Translations under genes and position numbers: made by a program
Notes under the pieces: model-generated
Told to the model about the DNA's origin: nothing
The model's database searches: none
The model's input: only the letters and a program-made list of their open reading frames with translations
Shown: positions 49,258-57,222 of the stretch, piece after piece
Position numbering within the stretch: position 1 is the first letter of the stretch
Layout: each line of letters begins with the position of its first letter
NCBI RefSeq assembly: GCF_000719265.1
Contig: NZ_JOFL01000004.1
Span: 1-64,000, forward strand
DNA: 64,000 bases
Direction of reading: 5' to 3'
Source of the DNA: Streptomyces roseoverticillatus
Lineage (GTDB): Bacteria > Actinomycetota > Actinomycetes > Streptomycetales > Streptomycetaceae

Positions 49258-49331
49258 GGGCCTGTGGCGCAGTCCGGTAGCGCACCTCGTTCGCATCGAG
49301 GGGGTCAGGGGTTCGAATCCCCTCAGGTCCA
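49258..49331 (+). tRNA. tRNA-Ala, anticodon CGC
   Basis: A 74-nt cloverleaf. Acceptor GGGCCTG pairs with CAGGTCC and contains the G3-T70 wobble pair, the Ala identity element. The anticodon arm CCTCG-TTCGCAT-CGAGG gives CGC (codon GCG). The T-arm is GGGGTTCGAATCCCC. CCA is not encoded. Confidence 0.95.
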
Positions 49332-49338
49332 CAGCAAT

Positions 49339-49377
49339 AGATCCCGTCCGATCATCTCGATCGGACGGGATCTTTTT
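49339..49377 (+). terminator. Intrinsic terminator of the tRNA-Ala gene
   Basis: AGATCCCGTCCGATC-ATCTC-GATCGGACGGGATCT is a perfect 15-bp stem followed by TTTT. Confidence 0.9.
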
Positions 49378-49421
49378 CATGTGCCCCTGCGGGCGCCGCA
49401 GTTGCGCGGCCGCAGCCGCGG

Positions 49422-51752
49422 TCAGAGCTTGCGGGCCACGCGCCGGGCCACCTTCACCACGTCACCCGCCGGCTTCGTCCGCAGGGCCGGGCGGTGGTGG
49501 AGCCAGTCCTCTTCCATGGCGTACCAGTCGATGGGCTTCGGCTTGCGGCGGGTCGTGAGGGAGGCGTCCAGTTCCTTGAAGTACGCCGTCCAGCGCTTGC
49601 GGTAGAGGCCGCCGACCAGGCCCGACCACTCGCGGTTGGCGTAGTCGTGGAGCTTGCCGGCGTCGGCGGAGGGGCGGGGGCCCCAGGTGGTGAGGAGCGT
49701 GAGGGCGTCCTGTTCGAGGCGGTCGCGTTCGGCCTCGGAGGAGCCCCAGGCGCGGGCGGCCGCCGTCCAGTGGCTGAGGAGGTGGCGTTCGTCGGTGGCG
49801 ACCGTCTCTTCGAGGAGGGTCATCCAGTCGAGCCACTGGCGGGTCAGGTCGCCCAGGCGGGCCCGGTCGCCCGCCTCGTAGGCCGTCTTGATGCGGGGGA
49901 GCAGGGTGCGGCTGCGGTTGGCGATCGACTGGCGCGTCACGTCCAGGAGGTCGTAGCGGTAGGCGGAGCTGCCGCGCAGGGCGGGGGCGACCGCGAGGAG
50001 CTCGGGCAGGGCTTTGTCGAAGGCGTCCGCGTCGTAGCGGAGTTGCCGCGGTGACCAGGTGGCGGCGTGGGTGACGGCCAGGTCGGGGCGGGCGCCGAAG
50101 AGGCCGTCGGCGGCCTCGCTCCAGCCGTCCTCGCGGCTCGTGCCGTAGGCGGTGCGGCGCAGGACGTCCCAGGCGCGCACGGCGTGCGGGTCGGCGGCGC
50201 CGTAGCGGTAGCGGGGCCACCGCGCGAACCAGTCCTCCAGGTCGATCCGGCCGTCGGTCCAGGCCAGGTCGCTGAAGAGGGCGAGCGCGGCGGGGTTGTT
50301 GTCGGCGGCCTCGGGCATCAGGGCGATGCCCTTGAGCGCGCTGCCGGGCTTGGTGCGCCAGTCCTCGTAGAGCCTCGCCCAGTCGCGGGTGTTGGCGCCC
50401 ATGGCCGTGTGCCCGCCGAAGTTCCAGATGGAGCCGAAGGCGTACGGGGTGCCGCCCCAGTCGTCCTCGCGGTCGGTGACCTTGGGGTAGTGGTCGGGGA
50501 CGCCGTCCAGGACGAGCATCCGGTCGCGGTCGACGGCGTCGAGGATCGCCCGGCGCGGGTTCTCCTGCCAGCCGAGGATCGCCCAGGTGGCGCGGGGGCG
50601 GGCGGCGCGCAGGGCCTTCTCGACGGCGCGGGCGGCGTCGGCGACGGGCACGTCGCCGGGTTTGCCGCCCTCGTGCAGCAGGTCCATCTTGTACATGGAT
50701 GTGGCGCCGTAGAGCTCCTTCTGGACCCGGTAGAAGGTCGCCGCGACGCGCCGGAAGTGCGCGGTGCGCGGGTCGAGCCAGTCGGGCCGGCGGAAGCCGC
50801 CCCACGTGCCCTGCGGGACGGTGCGGGCGCCGGCGTTGCGCTGGGCGAAGCCGGGCGGCACGGTGCCGTAGTAGCCGGGGAGGACGGGCGTCATGCCCAG
50901 CTCCCGCAGCCGGCCGACGATCTTCTTCGCCAGGGCCGTGCGGCGCTCCAGCAGCCCGGCGGAGAGCGGCCCGCCGTAGCCCTCCATGTTCTGCAGCAGC
51001 CACCACGGCTGGTGCGCCGGGCCCGGCAGCCACGCGCGCAGCTCGGCGTCGCCGTAGCCGTGCTCGCGGAACGTGCGGTGGTAGACCGCGTCCGCGCCCG
51101 CGTAGACGAGCACCTCGTTGAAGCCGTGCAGCGCCAGTACATCGATTTCGCGCTGCCAGTAGTCCCACCCGTTGTAGGGGCCGGTGTAGCCGTCGCTGGT
51201 GTCGTTGAGCACGAAGCGGTGGGGGACGTTCGCGGTCCTGACGACGGGGGTACGGACGCCGGGAAGGCGGGCGGGCAGGGCCGCGGTCTGCGCCCCGTTC
51301 CAGGAGAAGTGGGCGTGGGCGACGTGTCTGAGGTACCAGTGGAAGCCCGTGAGCTGCACGGCGGGCGTCGTGCCCGACACCTCCAGCGCGCCCTCCCGCC
51401 CGGACACCCGGAAGGCGTCCGCCCCGCCCTTGCGCGGCACCGTGCGGAAGGTGACCTGCCGGTGGTGGGCGGGCAGCAGCCGGGCGAGGGCCGCCGCGGC
51501 CGCTCCGGCGGCTCCCACGGCGGCCGCTGCGCCGTCTGCGTTCTCTGCGTTCTCCGCGTCGGGGAGCCCGGCCGAGGAGCTCTCGTCCCCCGCGGAGGCC
51601 ACGGCCTCGGTGTCCGAGGAGCCGGAGTCCCCGTCGGGGCCGCCCGGCCCCCCGGGGCTCCCCGGCCCGGCCGCGGCGGCCACGCCGGGCACCGTCCCCA
51701 GGGCCGCCGCCCCCGCAAGGGCACCCAGGAGCCTGCGACGGGCAATATGCAT
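49422..51752 (-). CDS. Secreted alpha-N-acetylglucosaminidase (GH89)
   Basis: A 776-residue GH89 enzyme (NAGLU). MHIARRRLLGALAGAAALGTV is a Tat-type signal (ARRRLLG). Family motifs include WLLQNMEGYGGPLSAG, GYYGTVPPGFAQRN, YKMDLLHEGGKPGDV and SIWNFGGHTAMGANTRDWA, which carry catalytic carboxylates in the human enzyme. It removes terminal alpha-N-acetylglucosamine from glycans. A ~60-residue Gly/Asp/Ala-rich segment follows the signal peptide. ATG 51752 has GGAGGT five bases upstream. Confidence 0.88.
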   Translation of the reverse strand: MHIARRRLLGALAGAAALGTVPGVAAAAGPGSPGGPGGPDGDSGSSDTEAVASAGDESSSAGLPDAENAENADGAAAAVGAAGAAAAALARLLPAHHRQVTFRTVPRKGGADAFRVSGREGALEVSGTTPAVQLTGFHWYLRHVAHAHFSWNGAQTAALPARLPGVRTPVVRTANVPHRFVLNDTSDGYTGPYNGWDYWQREIDVLALHGFNEVLVYAGADAVYHRTFREHGYGDAELRAWLPGPAHQPWWLLQNMEGYGGPLSAGLLERRTALAKKIVGRLRELGMTPVLPGYYGTVPPGFAQRNAGARTVPQGTWGGFRRPDWLDPRTAHFRRVAATFYRVQKELYGATSMYKMDLLHEGGKPGDVPVADAARAVEKALRAARPRATWAILGWQENPRRAILDAVDRDRMLVLDGVPDHYPKVTDREDDWGGTPYAFGSIWNFGGHTAMGANTRDWARLYEDWRTKPGSALKGIALMPEAADNNPAALALFSDLAWTDGRIDLEDWFARWPRYRYGAADPHAVRAWDVLRRTAYGTSREDGWSEAADGLFGARPDLAVTHAATWSPRQLRYDADAFDKALPELLAVAPALRGSSAYRYDLLDVTRQSIANRSRTLLPRIKTAYEAGDRARLGDLTRQWLDWMTLLEETVATDERHLLSHWTAAARAWGSSEAERDRLEQDALTLLTTWGPRPSADAGKLHDYANREWSGLVGGLYRKRWTAYFKELDASLTTRRKPKPIDWYAMEEDWLHHRPALRTKPAGDVVKVARRVARKL

Positions 51753-52002
51753 GAGTGACCTCCACCGTGACGAGCGCGATGCTCCTGCGACAGGAGTGAA
51801 CGGACCGGACCACTGGGGCGCATTACGCGCATTAGGCGCGGCGATCCTACGAGCTGATGAGCGCCACGCCGCAAGGGCGCGGGCGTCGAACCAGCCACGC
51901 CGGTTACATTTGGCACGAATGGCCCCATCGGAACGGCCCGGCCTGCTAAGCGCCACCGCTCCGGTCAGCCGCCGGCCCCGCCGGCCCGACCCGAGGAACC
52001 GC

Positions 52003-52491
52003 GTGCGACCGCTCACCGCAGCGCCCGGCGCCGTGGCCCTCGCCGCGGGCCTGCTGGGCATGGGCGCCCTGCTGAGCGGCTGCGCCGACCCCGGCGGCCT
52101 GGAGGTCTCCGGCCCCGCCCTCAGCCCCTCGCCCGGCACGGGGGCCGTCTACGTGACCGAGGCCGCGGACAAGCCGCCGCTGCGCCGCCCCGCCGCCCTC
52201 ACCCTCTCGCCGGAGGCCGCCTTCACCGAGCTGCGCTGGCAGTCCTGGGGCGGCCAGACGGCCGAGGCGTACGGCAGCGTGCGCGGCACCTGGTGCCGGC
52301 CCGCCTGCGCCCCGGACCGGCCGTACGCCGCCAAGGTCACCCTCAGCGGCCTCGTCCGCCGCGACGGCAACGGCGGTGGCGACGACGAGGGCACCGCCTT
52401 CTACACCCGCGCCACCGTCGCCCCCGAGGGCCTGCCCGCCTCGCTCGCCCACGAGCTGCGCGACCTGCGGCTCCCCGTCCCCCCGCGTTAG
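52003..52491 (+). CDS. Lipoprotein preceding an orphan histidine kinase
   Basis: A 162-residue lipoprotein. The signal peptide ends with lipobox LLSGC, Cys27. The mature part is Pro/Ala-rich at first, then a compact domain (PEAAFTELRWQSWGGQTAEA...TWCRPACAPDRPYAAKVTLS) with two Cys that could pair. Its function is unknown. The GTG start at 52003 with GAGGA five bases upstream gives the best signal peptide; ATG 51919 is an alternative. The kinase gene begins 20 bp downstream, so it could be an accessory sensor protein like CseA. Confidence 0.7.
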   Translation: MRPLTAAPGAVALAAGLLGMGALLSGCADPGGLEVSGPALSPSPGTGAVYVTEAADKPPLRRPAALTLSPEAAFTELRWQSWGGQTAEAYGSVRGTWCRPACAPDRPYAAKVTLSGLVRRDGNGGGDDEGTAFYTRATVAPEGLPASLAHELRDLRLPVPPR

Positions 52492-52511
52492 CCGCCGAGG
52501 AGCTGGAAGCC

Positions 52512-53756
52512 ATGGGACTGCGCACGAAGATCGGCGTGGCGATCACCGCCACCGCCGCCCTGGTCGCCGTCATCATGGGCCTCGTCGTCCACCACCGCAC
52601 CGCCACCAGCCAGCTGGAGACCGCGCGGGAGTCCCTGGAGAGCCGGCTCGCCTCGGCCGTCGAGGACCACGCCGCGGGCGCCGACCGGCCGCGCACGCTC
52701 ATCAACCCCGAGCGCATACCCGGGCCGCTGCGGAAGGCCGTCGAGGAGGGCAAGCGCGCCACCTACCTCGACCGCAGCGGCCCCGTACCGATGCTGTGGG
52801 CCGGCAGCCGCCTCGGCCGCGACACGATCGTCGTCAAGCACCCCTACTCCCGGCAGGCCGACAACCTCCGCAAGCTCGACGAGGCCCTGTGGTGGGCGGG
52901 CGGCTTCGGCACCGCCTTCGCCGGCGTCGTCGGCGTGGGCCTCGCGACCGTCGCCGGGCGCCGCCTCAACGCCTCCGCCCGGACGGCCGAGCGCATCGCC
53001 CACGGCGACCTCAGCGCCCGCCTCCGGCCGCGCGGCGGGCAGGACGAGATCGCCCGCCTGACCGTCGCCGTCAACACCATGGCCGACGCGCTGGCCGCCC
53101 GCCTCCAGGCCGAGCGCGAGGTCACCTCCAACATCGCCCACGAGCTGCGCACGCCCGTGGCCGGCCTGGTCGCCGCGGCCGAGGTGCTGCCGCCCGGGCG
53201 GCCCGCCGAAATGGTCCGGGATCGGGCCGAGCGCGTCCGGGCGCTCATGGAGGACGTCCTGGAGGTCGCCCGGCTGGACGGCACCGCCGAGCGGGCCGAC
53301 ACCGAGCTGCGGACGCTGGGCGAACTGACGCGGCGCGCGGTCCGCGCGGCCGAGGTGGACGGCAAGGACACCGCCGAGGTGCGGGTCGCGCGGGACTGCC
53401 TGGTCGAGACCGACGGCCGCCGCGTCGAGCGGATCCTCGCCAACCTCGTCACCAACGCCTTCCGGCACGGCGGCGCGCCCGTGACCGTGGAGGTCGACGG
53501 CGGCGCCGTCCGGGTCCGCGACGGCGGCCCCGGCTTCCCGCCCGAGCTGCTCACCCGCGGTCCCCAGCGCTTCCGCACGGGCTCCCGCTCCGGGCTCGGC
53601 CTGGGCCTGACCATCGCCGCGGGCCAGGCGCGGGTCCTCGGGGCGGCCCTGACCTTCGCCAACCCGGACGGCGGGGGCGCGCAGGCGACGCTGGACCTCA
53701 CCGCGTCGGTACGGGACGGAGACCCGGCACCGGGCGGGGACCCCGGCCCTTCCTGA
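52512..53756 (+). CDS. Sensor histidine kinase without adjacent response regulator
   Basis: A 414-residue kinase. TM1 is at residues ~8-26, a periplasmic sensor region is at ~30-125, TM2 at ~130-155, and a HAMP follows (RLNASARTAERIAHGDLSARL). The H box is SNIAHELRTPVAGL. N box NLVTNAFRHGG, G1 VRDGGPGFP and G2 GLGLGLTIAAGQ complete the catalytic domain. It senses an extracellular signal and phosphorylates a response regulator; none is encoded beside it, the next gene being a DUF1269-like protein. The lipoprotein upstream is likely a partner. Confidence 0.85.
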   Translation: MGLRTKIGVAITATAALVAVIMGLVVHHRTATSQLETARESLESRLASAVEDHAAGADRPRTLINPERIPGPLRKAVEEGKRATYLDRSGPVPMLWAGSRLGRDTIVVKHPYSRQADNLRKLDEALWWAGGFGTAFAGVVGVGLATVAGRRLNASARTAERIAHGDLSARLRPRGGQDEIARLTVAVNTMADALAARLQAEREVTSNIAHELRTPVAGLVAAAEVLPPGRPAEMVRDRAERVRALMEDVLEVARLDGTAERADTELRTLGELTRRAVRAAEVDGKDTAEVRVARDCLVETDGRRVERILANLVTNAFRHGGAPVTVEVDGGAVRVRDGGPGFPPELLTRGPQRFRTGSRSGLGLGLTIAAGQARVLGAALTFANPDGGGAQATLDLTASVRDGDPAPGGDPGPS

Positions 53757-53793
53757 GGTGCGGGGCGGGCCGACTGCCCCAACAGTGGAAGCC

Positions 53794-54288
53794 ATGAAAG
53801 ACGACAACGTCCTCTTCCTGAACGTCCCCTCGCCCGAGAAGGGCCACCGGGCCCTGGACGCCCTGCGCGAGGCGCACTCCGCGGGCCGCCTGGGGCTCCG
53901 CGAAGGAGCGGTGATCTCCCGTGCCGACGACGGCACCCTCGACTTCCCCGACGCCGTCGACAACTCCGGCACGGCCCGCGCCTTCGCCGTCGGCGGCCTG
54001 ATCGGCGGCCTGCTGGGCATTCTCGGCGGCCCGCTCGGCGTCATGATCGGCTTCGGGGCGGGCGGCCTCATGGGCGGCGTGCGCGACGCGCGCGAGGCCA
54101 CGGCCGCGAACGCCGCCCTGGAGATGCTCGCGGCGGAGGTCCCGCCGGGCAGCACGGTCCTGGCCGTGGAGATCGTCGAGGACGGACCGGAGGAGGCCGA
54201 CGCGATCCTGGAGCCGTACGGGGAGGCCACGCGCTACCGGACGGACGACATCCGCCACGAGGTGGAGGCGGCGATCGCTTCTACGTGA
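53794..54288 (+). CDS. DUF1269-like membrane protein
   Basis: A 164-residue protein with an N-terminal mixed domain (NVLFLNVPSPEKGHRALDALREAH), a Gly-rich hydrophobic hairpin (AFAVGGLIGGLLGILGGPLGVMIGFGAGGLMGGV), and a C-terminal mixed domain (STVLAVEIVEDGPEEADAILEPYG). This layout matches DUF1269, a family of unknown role. The ATG at 53794 has GGAAG five bases upstream; the 12-codon extension at 53758 is in the tail of the kinase gene. It is the third gene of the kinase run. Confidence 0.65.
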   Translation: MKDDNVLFLNVPSPEKGHRALDALREAHSAGRLGLREGAVISRADDGTLDFPDAVDNSGTARAFAVGGLIGGLLGILGGPLGVMIGFGAGGLMGGVRDAREATAANAALEMLAAEVPPGSTVLAVEIVEDGPEEADAILEPYGEATRYRTDDIRHEVEAAIAST

Positions 54289-54446
54289 CGCACGTGCCGG
54301 TGACGGCGGCACCGCATTCCGCCGGACCCTCGCCGTGGGGGCGTTTCGCCGCGGCGGCGGGAGGGGGGATCGGCGGGGCCTGCTCCCCCTGGATCCCGCC
54401 GTGGCAGCGGGGAAAGCACTCAGGGCCGCCGGGCCGCCCGGCAGGT

Positions 54447-54932
54447 TTACAGCCGCTTCGTGAAGCAGCGACTCCCCTCGTACGCGCGGTACATGCCGAA
54501 CTTCTCCCGCTGCGGCACCGGCGCGTACCCGCTCGACACGTACAGCTCGATCGCCTCCGGCTGCTTCGTGCCCGTCTCCAGGACCATCCGCGTACGGCCC
54601 GCCGCCCGGGCGTCCTCCTCCAGCTCCGCGAGGATCCGGCGCGCGAGCCCGCGCCCGCGCGCCTCCGGTATCACGTACATCCGCTTCAGCTCGGCGTCGC
54701 CGTCCGCGTAGCCCTCGCCGCCCGCCGCCTCCCGGGCGCGCCAGCCGCCGGTGGCGACGGGCGCGCCGCCGGGCTCGTAGACGATGAGATACAGCCCACA
54801 CGGCGGGGCGAACTGGGCCGGCTCCAGCGGGGTGAGATCGCCGTCTCCGTACCGCTGCGCGTACTCCAGTTGGACCCGGTCCTGGAGTTTCACCGCGTCG
54901 GGATGGTCGTATGCGACCGGCAAGATCTGCAT
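54447..54932 (-). CDS. GNAT-family N-acetyltransferase
   Basis: A 161-residue GNAT protein. LKRMYVIPEARGRGLARRILAELEEDARAAGRTRMVLETG is the acetyl-CoA binding segment (RxxGxG/A-type RGRGLA). YVSSGYAPVPQREKFGMYRAY is the conserved C-terminal motif. The acceptor is unknown. It is divergent from the exonuclease III gene with 35 bp between; both promoters must overlap. Confidence 0.85.
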   Translation of the reverse strand: MQILPVAYDHPDAVKLQDRVQLEYAQRYGDGDLTPLEPAQFAPPCGLYLIVYEPGGAPVATGGWRAREAAGGEGYADGDAELKRMYVIPEARGRGLARRILAELEEDARAAGRTRMVLETGTKQPEAIELYVSSGYAPVPQREKFGMYRAYEGSRCFTKRL

Positions 54933-54967
54933 TCAAGGCATCGTACGGAAGTCGGTATCGTGCCGGA

Positions 54968-55756
54968 ATGCTGACCGTTACGAGCGTGAATGTGAATGGA
55001 CTCCGTGCGGCCTCCAAGAAGGGCTTCGTGGAGTGGCTGGCGGGGACCGGGGCGGACGTCGTGTGCCTCCAGGAGGTCCGGGCCGAGCCGCACCAGCTGC
55101 CCGACGAGGTGCGCGAGCCGGAGGGCTGGTTCACGGTCCACGCCCCGGCGGCGGCCAAGGGGCGCGCGGGCGTCTCGCTCTACTCGCGGCGCGAGCCCGA
55201 GGCGGTGCGCATCGGCTTCGGGTCGGCCGAGTTCGACGGCAGCGGCCGGTACGTGGAGGCCGACTTCCCGGGCGTCACCGTCGCCAGCCTCTACCTGCCC
55301 TCCGGCGAGGTCGGCACGGAGCGGCAGGACGAGAAGGAACGCTTCATGGCGGAGTTCCTGCCGTACCTGGTGGGGCTGAAGACGCGCGCGGCGGCCGAGG
55401 GGCGCGAGGTCCTGGTCTGCGGCGACTGGAACATCGCGCACACCGAGGCCGACCTCAAGAACTGGAAGGCCAACCGCAAGAGCGCGGGCTTCCTGCCCGA
55501 GGAGCGCGAGTGGCTCGGCAAGGTCTTCGGCGAGTACGTGGACGTGGTCCGGGCCCTGCACCCGGGCATCGACGGTCCGTACTCGTGGTGGTCGTACCGC
55601 GGGCGGGCCTTCGACAACGACTCGGGCTGGCGCATCGACTACCTGGTCGCGACGCCGGGGCTGGCGGAGCGGGCGCTGAAGGCGACGGTGGAGCGGGCGG
55701 CCTCGCACGACCTGCGGTGGTCGGACCACGCGCCGGTGACGGGCGTCTTCGGCTGA
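54968..55756 (+). CDS. Exodeoxyribonuclease III family protein
   Basis: A 262-residue AP endonuclease/exonuclease III. The N-terminal VTSVNVNGLRAASKKGFVEWL, the metal-binding VVCLQEVRAE (Glu), VCGDWNIAHTEADLKNWKAN (Asp/Asn), and WSDHAPVTGVFG (Asp-His) active-site motifs are all present. It cuts DNA at abasic sites and trims 3' blocks in base excision repair. ATG 54968 starts right at the fold. Tandem repeats begin directly after the stop. Confidence 0.92.
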   Translation: MLTVTSVNVNGLRAASKKGFVEWLAGTGADVVCLQEVRAEPHQLPDEVREPEGWFTVHAPAAAKGRAGVSLYSRREPEAVRIGFGSAEFDGSGRYVEADFPGVTVASLYLPSGEVGTERQDEKERFMAEFLPYLVGLKTRAAAEGREVLVCGDWNIAHTEADLKNWKANRKSAGFLPEEREWLGKVFGEYVDVVRALHPGIDGPYSWWSYRGRAFDNDSGWRIDYLVATPGLAERALKATVERAASHDLRWSDHAPVTGVFG

Positions 55757-55757
55757 G

Positions 55758-55840
55758 GCCGGGTGCGGGGTGCCGGGTGCGGGGTGCCGGCTTCCGGCTT
55801 CGGCCCCGGATCCGGCTTCGGTCCCGGATCCGGCTTTCGG
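55758..55840. repeat. Two sets of tandem repeats after the exonuclease III gene
   Basis: A 14-bp unit (GCCGGGTGCGGGGT) occurs twice at 55758-55785, and an 18-bp unit twice at 55799-55834 (TTCGG(C/T)CCCGGATCCGGC). They begin two bases past the stop codon. I see no other feature in 55756-55995. Confidence 0.8.
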
Positions 55841-55995
55841 CGCAATCACGCCCGTTTGCGCGCGCGGACTCCGGCTTCCCGCCCGCCGGCGGGTAGCGGG
55901 CTGCTTCAATTCCCTTCCGTGGAAGCACAGTTGGCCTGACCGGTCGGCGTGCGGGCGTGGTCGCGGCATGGCGCGCCCGTACGTCCCCGCCGCCG

Positions 55996-57060
55996 TCAGC
56001 CGGGCCTGGCGGATCCCGGTTCGTCGGCGGCGCCGTGCGCACCGAGCCAGACAGCCGGCTCGGTGCGCACGCGCCGGTCCAGGGCCATGGTGATCTCCGC
56101 GTCCATGACCGTCTTGGCGATGCTCCGCAGCTCGGCGAGGGCCGCGGCGGTGGCGGGCTCGCCCGGCCGCAGCCCGGCGAGCACGTGGGTGCGGATGAGC
56201 TCGGTGAACGTCCCGGCGAGGGCGTCCGCGTGGGCCCGCACCTCGTGGCCCGCGGCGAGGACCGCGGCCAGCGGGATGCCGTGCCGCACGAGTGCGGTCG
56301 AGGCGTCGAGGAGGCGGCGGCTGACGTGCACGATCTCGTCGCCGTCGACGCCGAGGTAGCCCATGTCGAGCGAGGCGGTGAGGTTCTCCGGGGTGACCTC
56401 GCCCGCGAAGCGGTCGGCCAGCTCGGCCGGGGTGAGGCGGACGGCGTCCTCCTCCTGCCACGGGACGGTGACCGTCGCCCCCGCCAGCCCCAGCAGTTCG
56501 CCCACGTCCCGCCCGCACTCGAAGGCGCTGATCAGCTCGGCGATGCCGCCGAGGGTGTGCCCGCGCTCCAGGAGCGCGGCGATCGTCCGCAGCCGGGCCA
56601 GGTGCTGCGGCCCGTACCAGGCGATGCGGCCCTCGCGGCGCGGCGGCGGCAGCAGCTTGCGCTCGCGGTAGAAGCGCAGCGTACGGGGGGTGATCCCGGC
56701 GGCGCCGGCGAGCTCGGCGGCACGGTATTGCCGTGCGGCGGGCTCGGCGGAATCCGTGGTGCGGCTCTGCCCCGCGGTCGTTTCGGGGCGCTCCCCGGCG
56801 CCTGCCGGCTCCTCGGTGCGGATCTTGCGCGCTGCGGGCGCCGCCGGCCCGGCCGCGCGGGGGCCTTGCCCGTGCGTGGCCGGCGCGCCGCCCGCCGAGC
56901 CTGCGGGATCCGACAGGCTGCCGGGCTCCGGCGCCGCCGGCCCCGCGGCGGGGGCCCCGGCCGCGCCTGCCGGCTCCGCCTCGCCGGCCGTCCCCGGCGC
57001 CCGGCGTTCCCCGGCCGGACCGGCGCCCCGCGCCGCCCCGCGGCGCCCCTCCTCGCCCAT
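55996..57060 (-). CDS. MerR-family regulator with long disordered N-terminus
   Basis: A 354-residue protein. Residues ~1-125 are Ala/Pro/Gly/Glu-rich and look disordered. The MerR HTH follows at ~130-185 (YRAAELAGAAGITPRTLRFYRERKLLPPPRREGRIAWYGPQHLARL). A C-terminal ~165-residue effector domain follows, mostly helical, with no Cys metal site. The ATG at 57060 has GAGGGGGA four bases upstream; GTG 57084 (VATDEGDAM) is a weaker option. It is divergent from the BVMO/SDR pair, so is likely to control it. Confidence 0.8.
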   Translation of the reverse strand: MGEEGRRGAARGAGPAGERRAPGTAGEAEPAGAAGAPAAGPAAPEPGSLSDPAGSAGGAPATHGQGPRAAGPAAPAARKIRTEEPAGAGERPETTAGQSRTTDSAEPAARQYRAAELAGAAGITPRTLRFYRERKLLPPPRREGRIAWYGPQHLARLRTIAALLERGHTLGGIAELISAFECGRDVGELLGLAGATVTVPWQEEDAVRLTPAELADRFAGEVTPENLTASLDMGYLGVDGDEIVHVSRRLLDASTALVRHGIPLAAVLAAGHEVRAHADALAGTFTELIRTHVLAGLRPGEPATAAALAELRSIAKTVMDAEITMALDRRVRTEPAVWLGAHGAADEPGSARPG

Positions 57061-57222
57061 CGCGTCCCCCTCGTCCGTGGCCACGCGCGAAGCGTAAGCG
57101 TACGTGCGACCGGCGGTAACTTCCTTTCCCTGTACCCCTATCGCTCCGCCCGGGTCTGCCCTACGCTCCCCATCGTGCCAGTGATTGCTGGCGCAGTTGT
57201 GTCGAATCCGGGAGGCTGCGGC

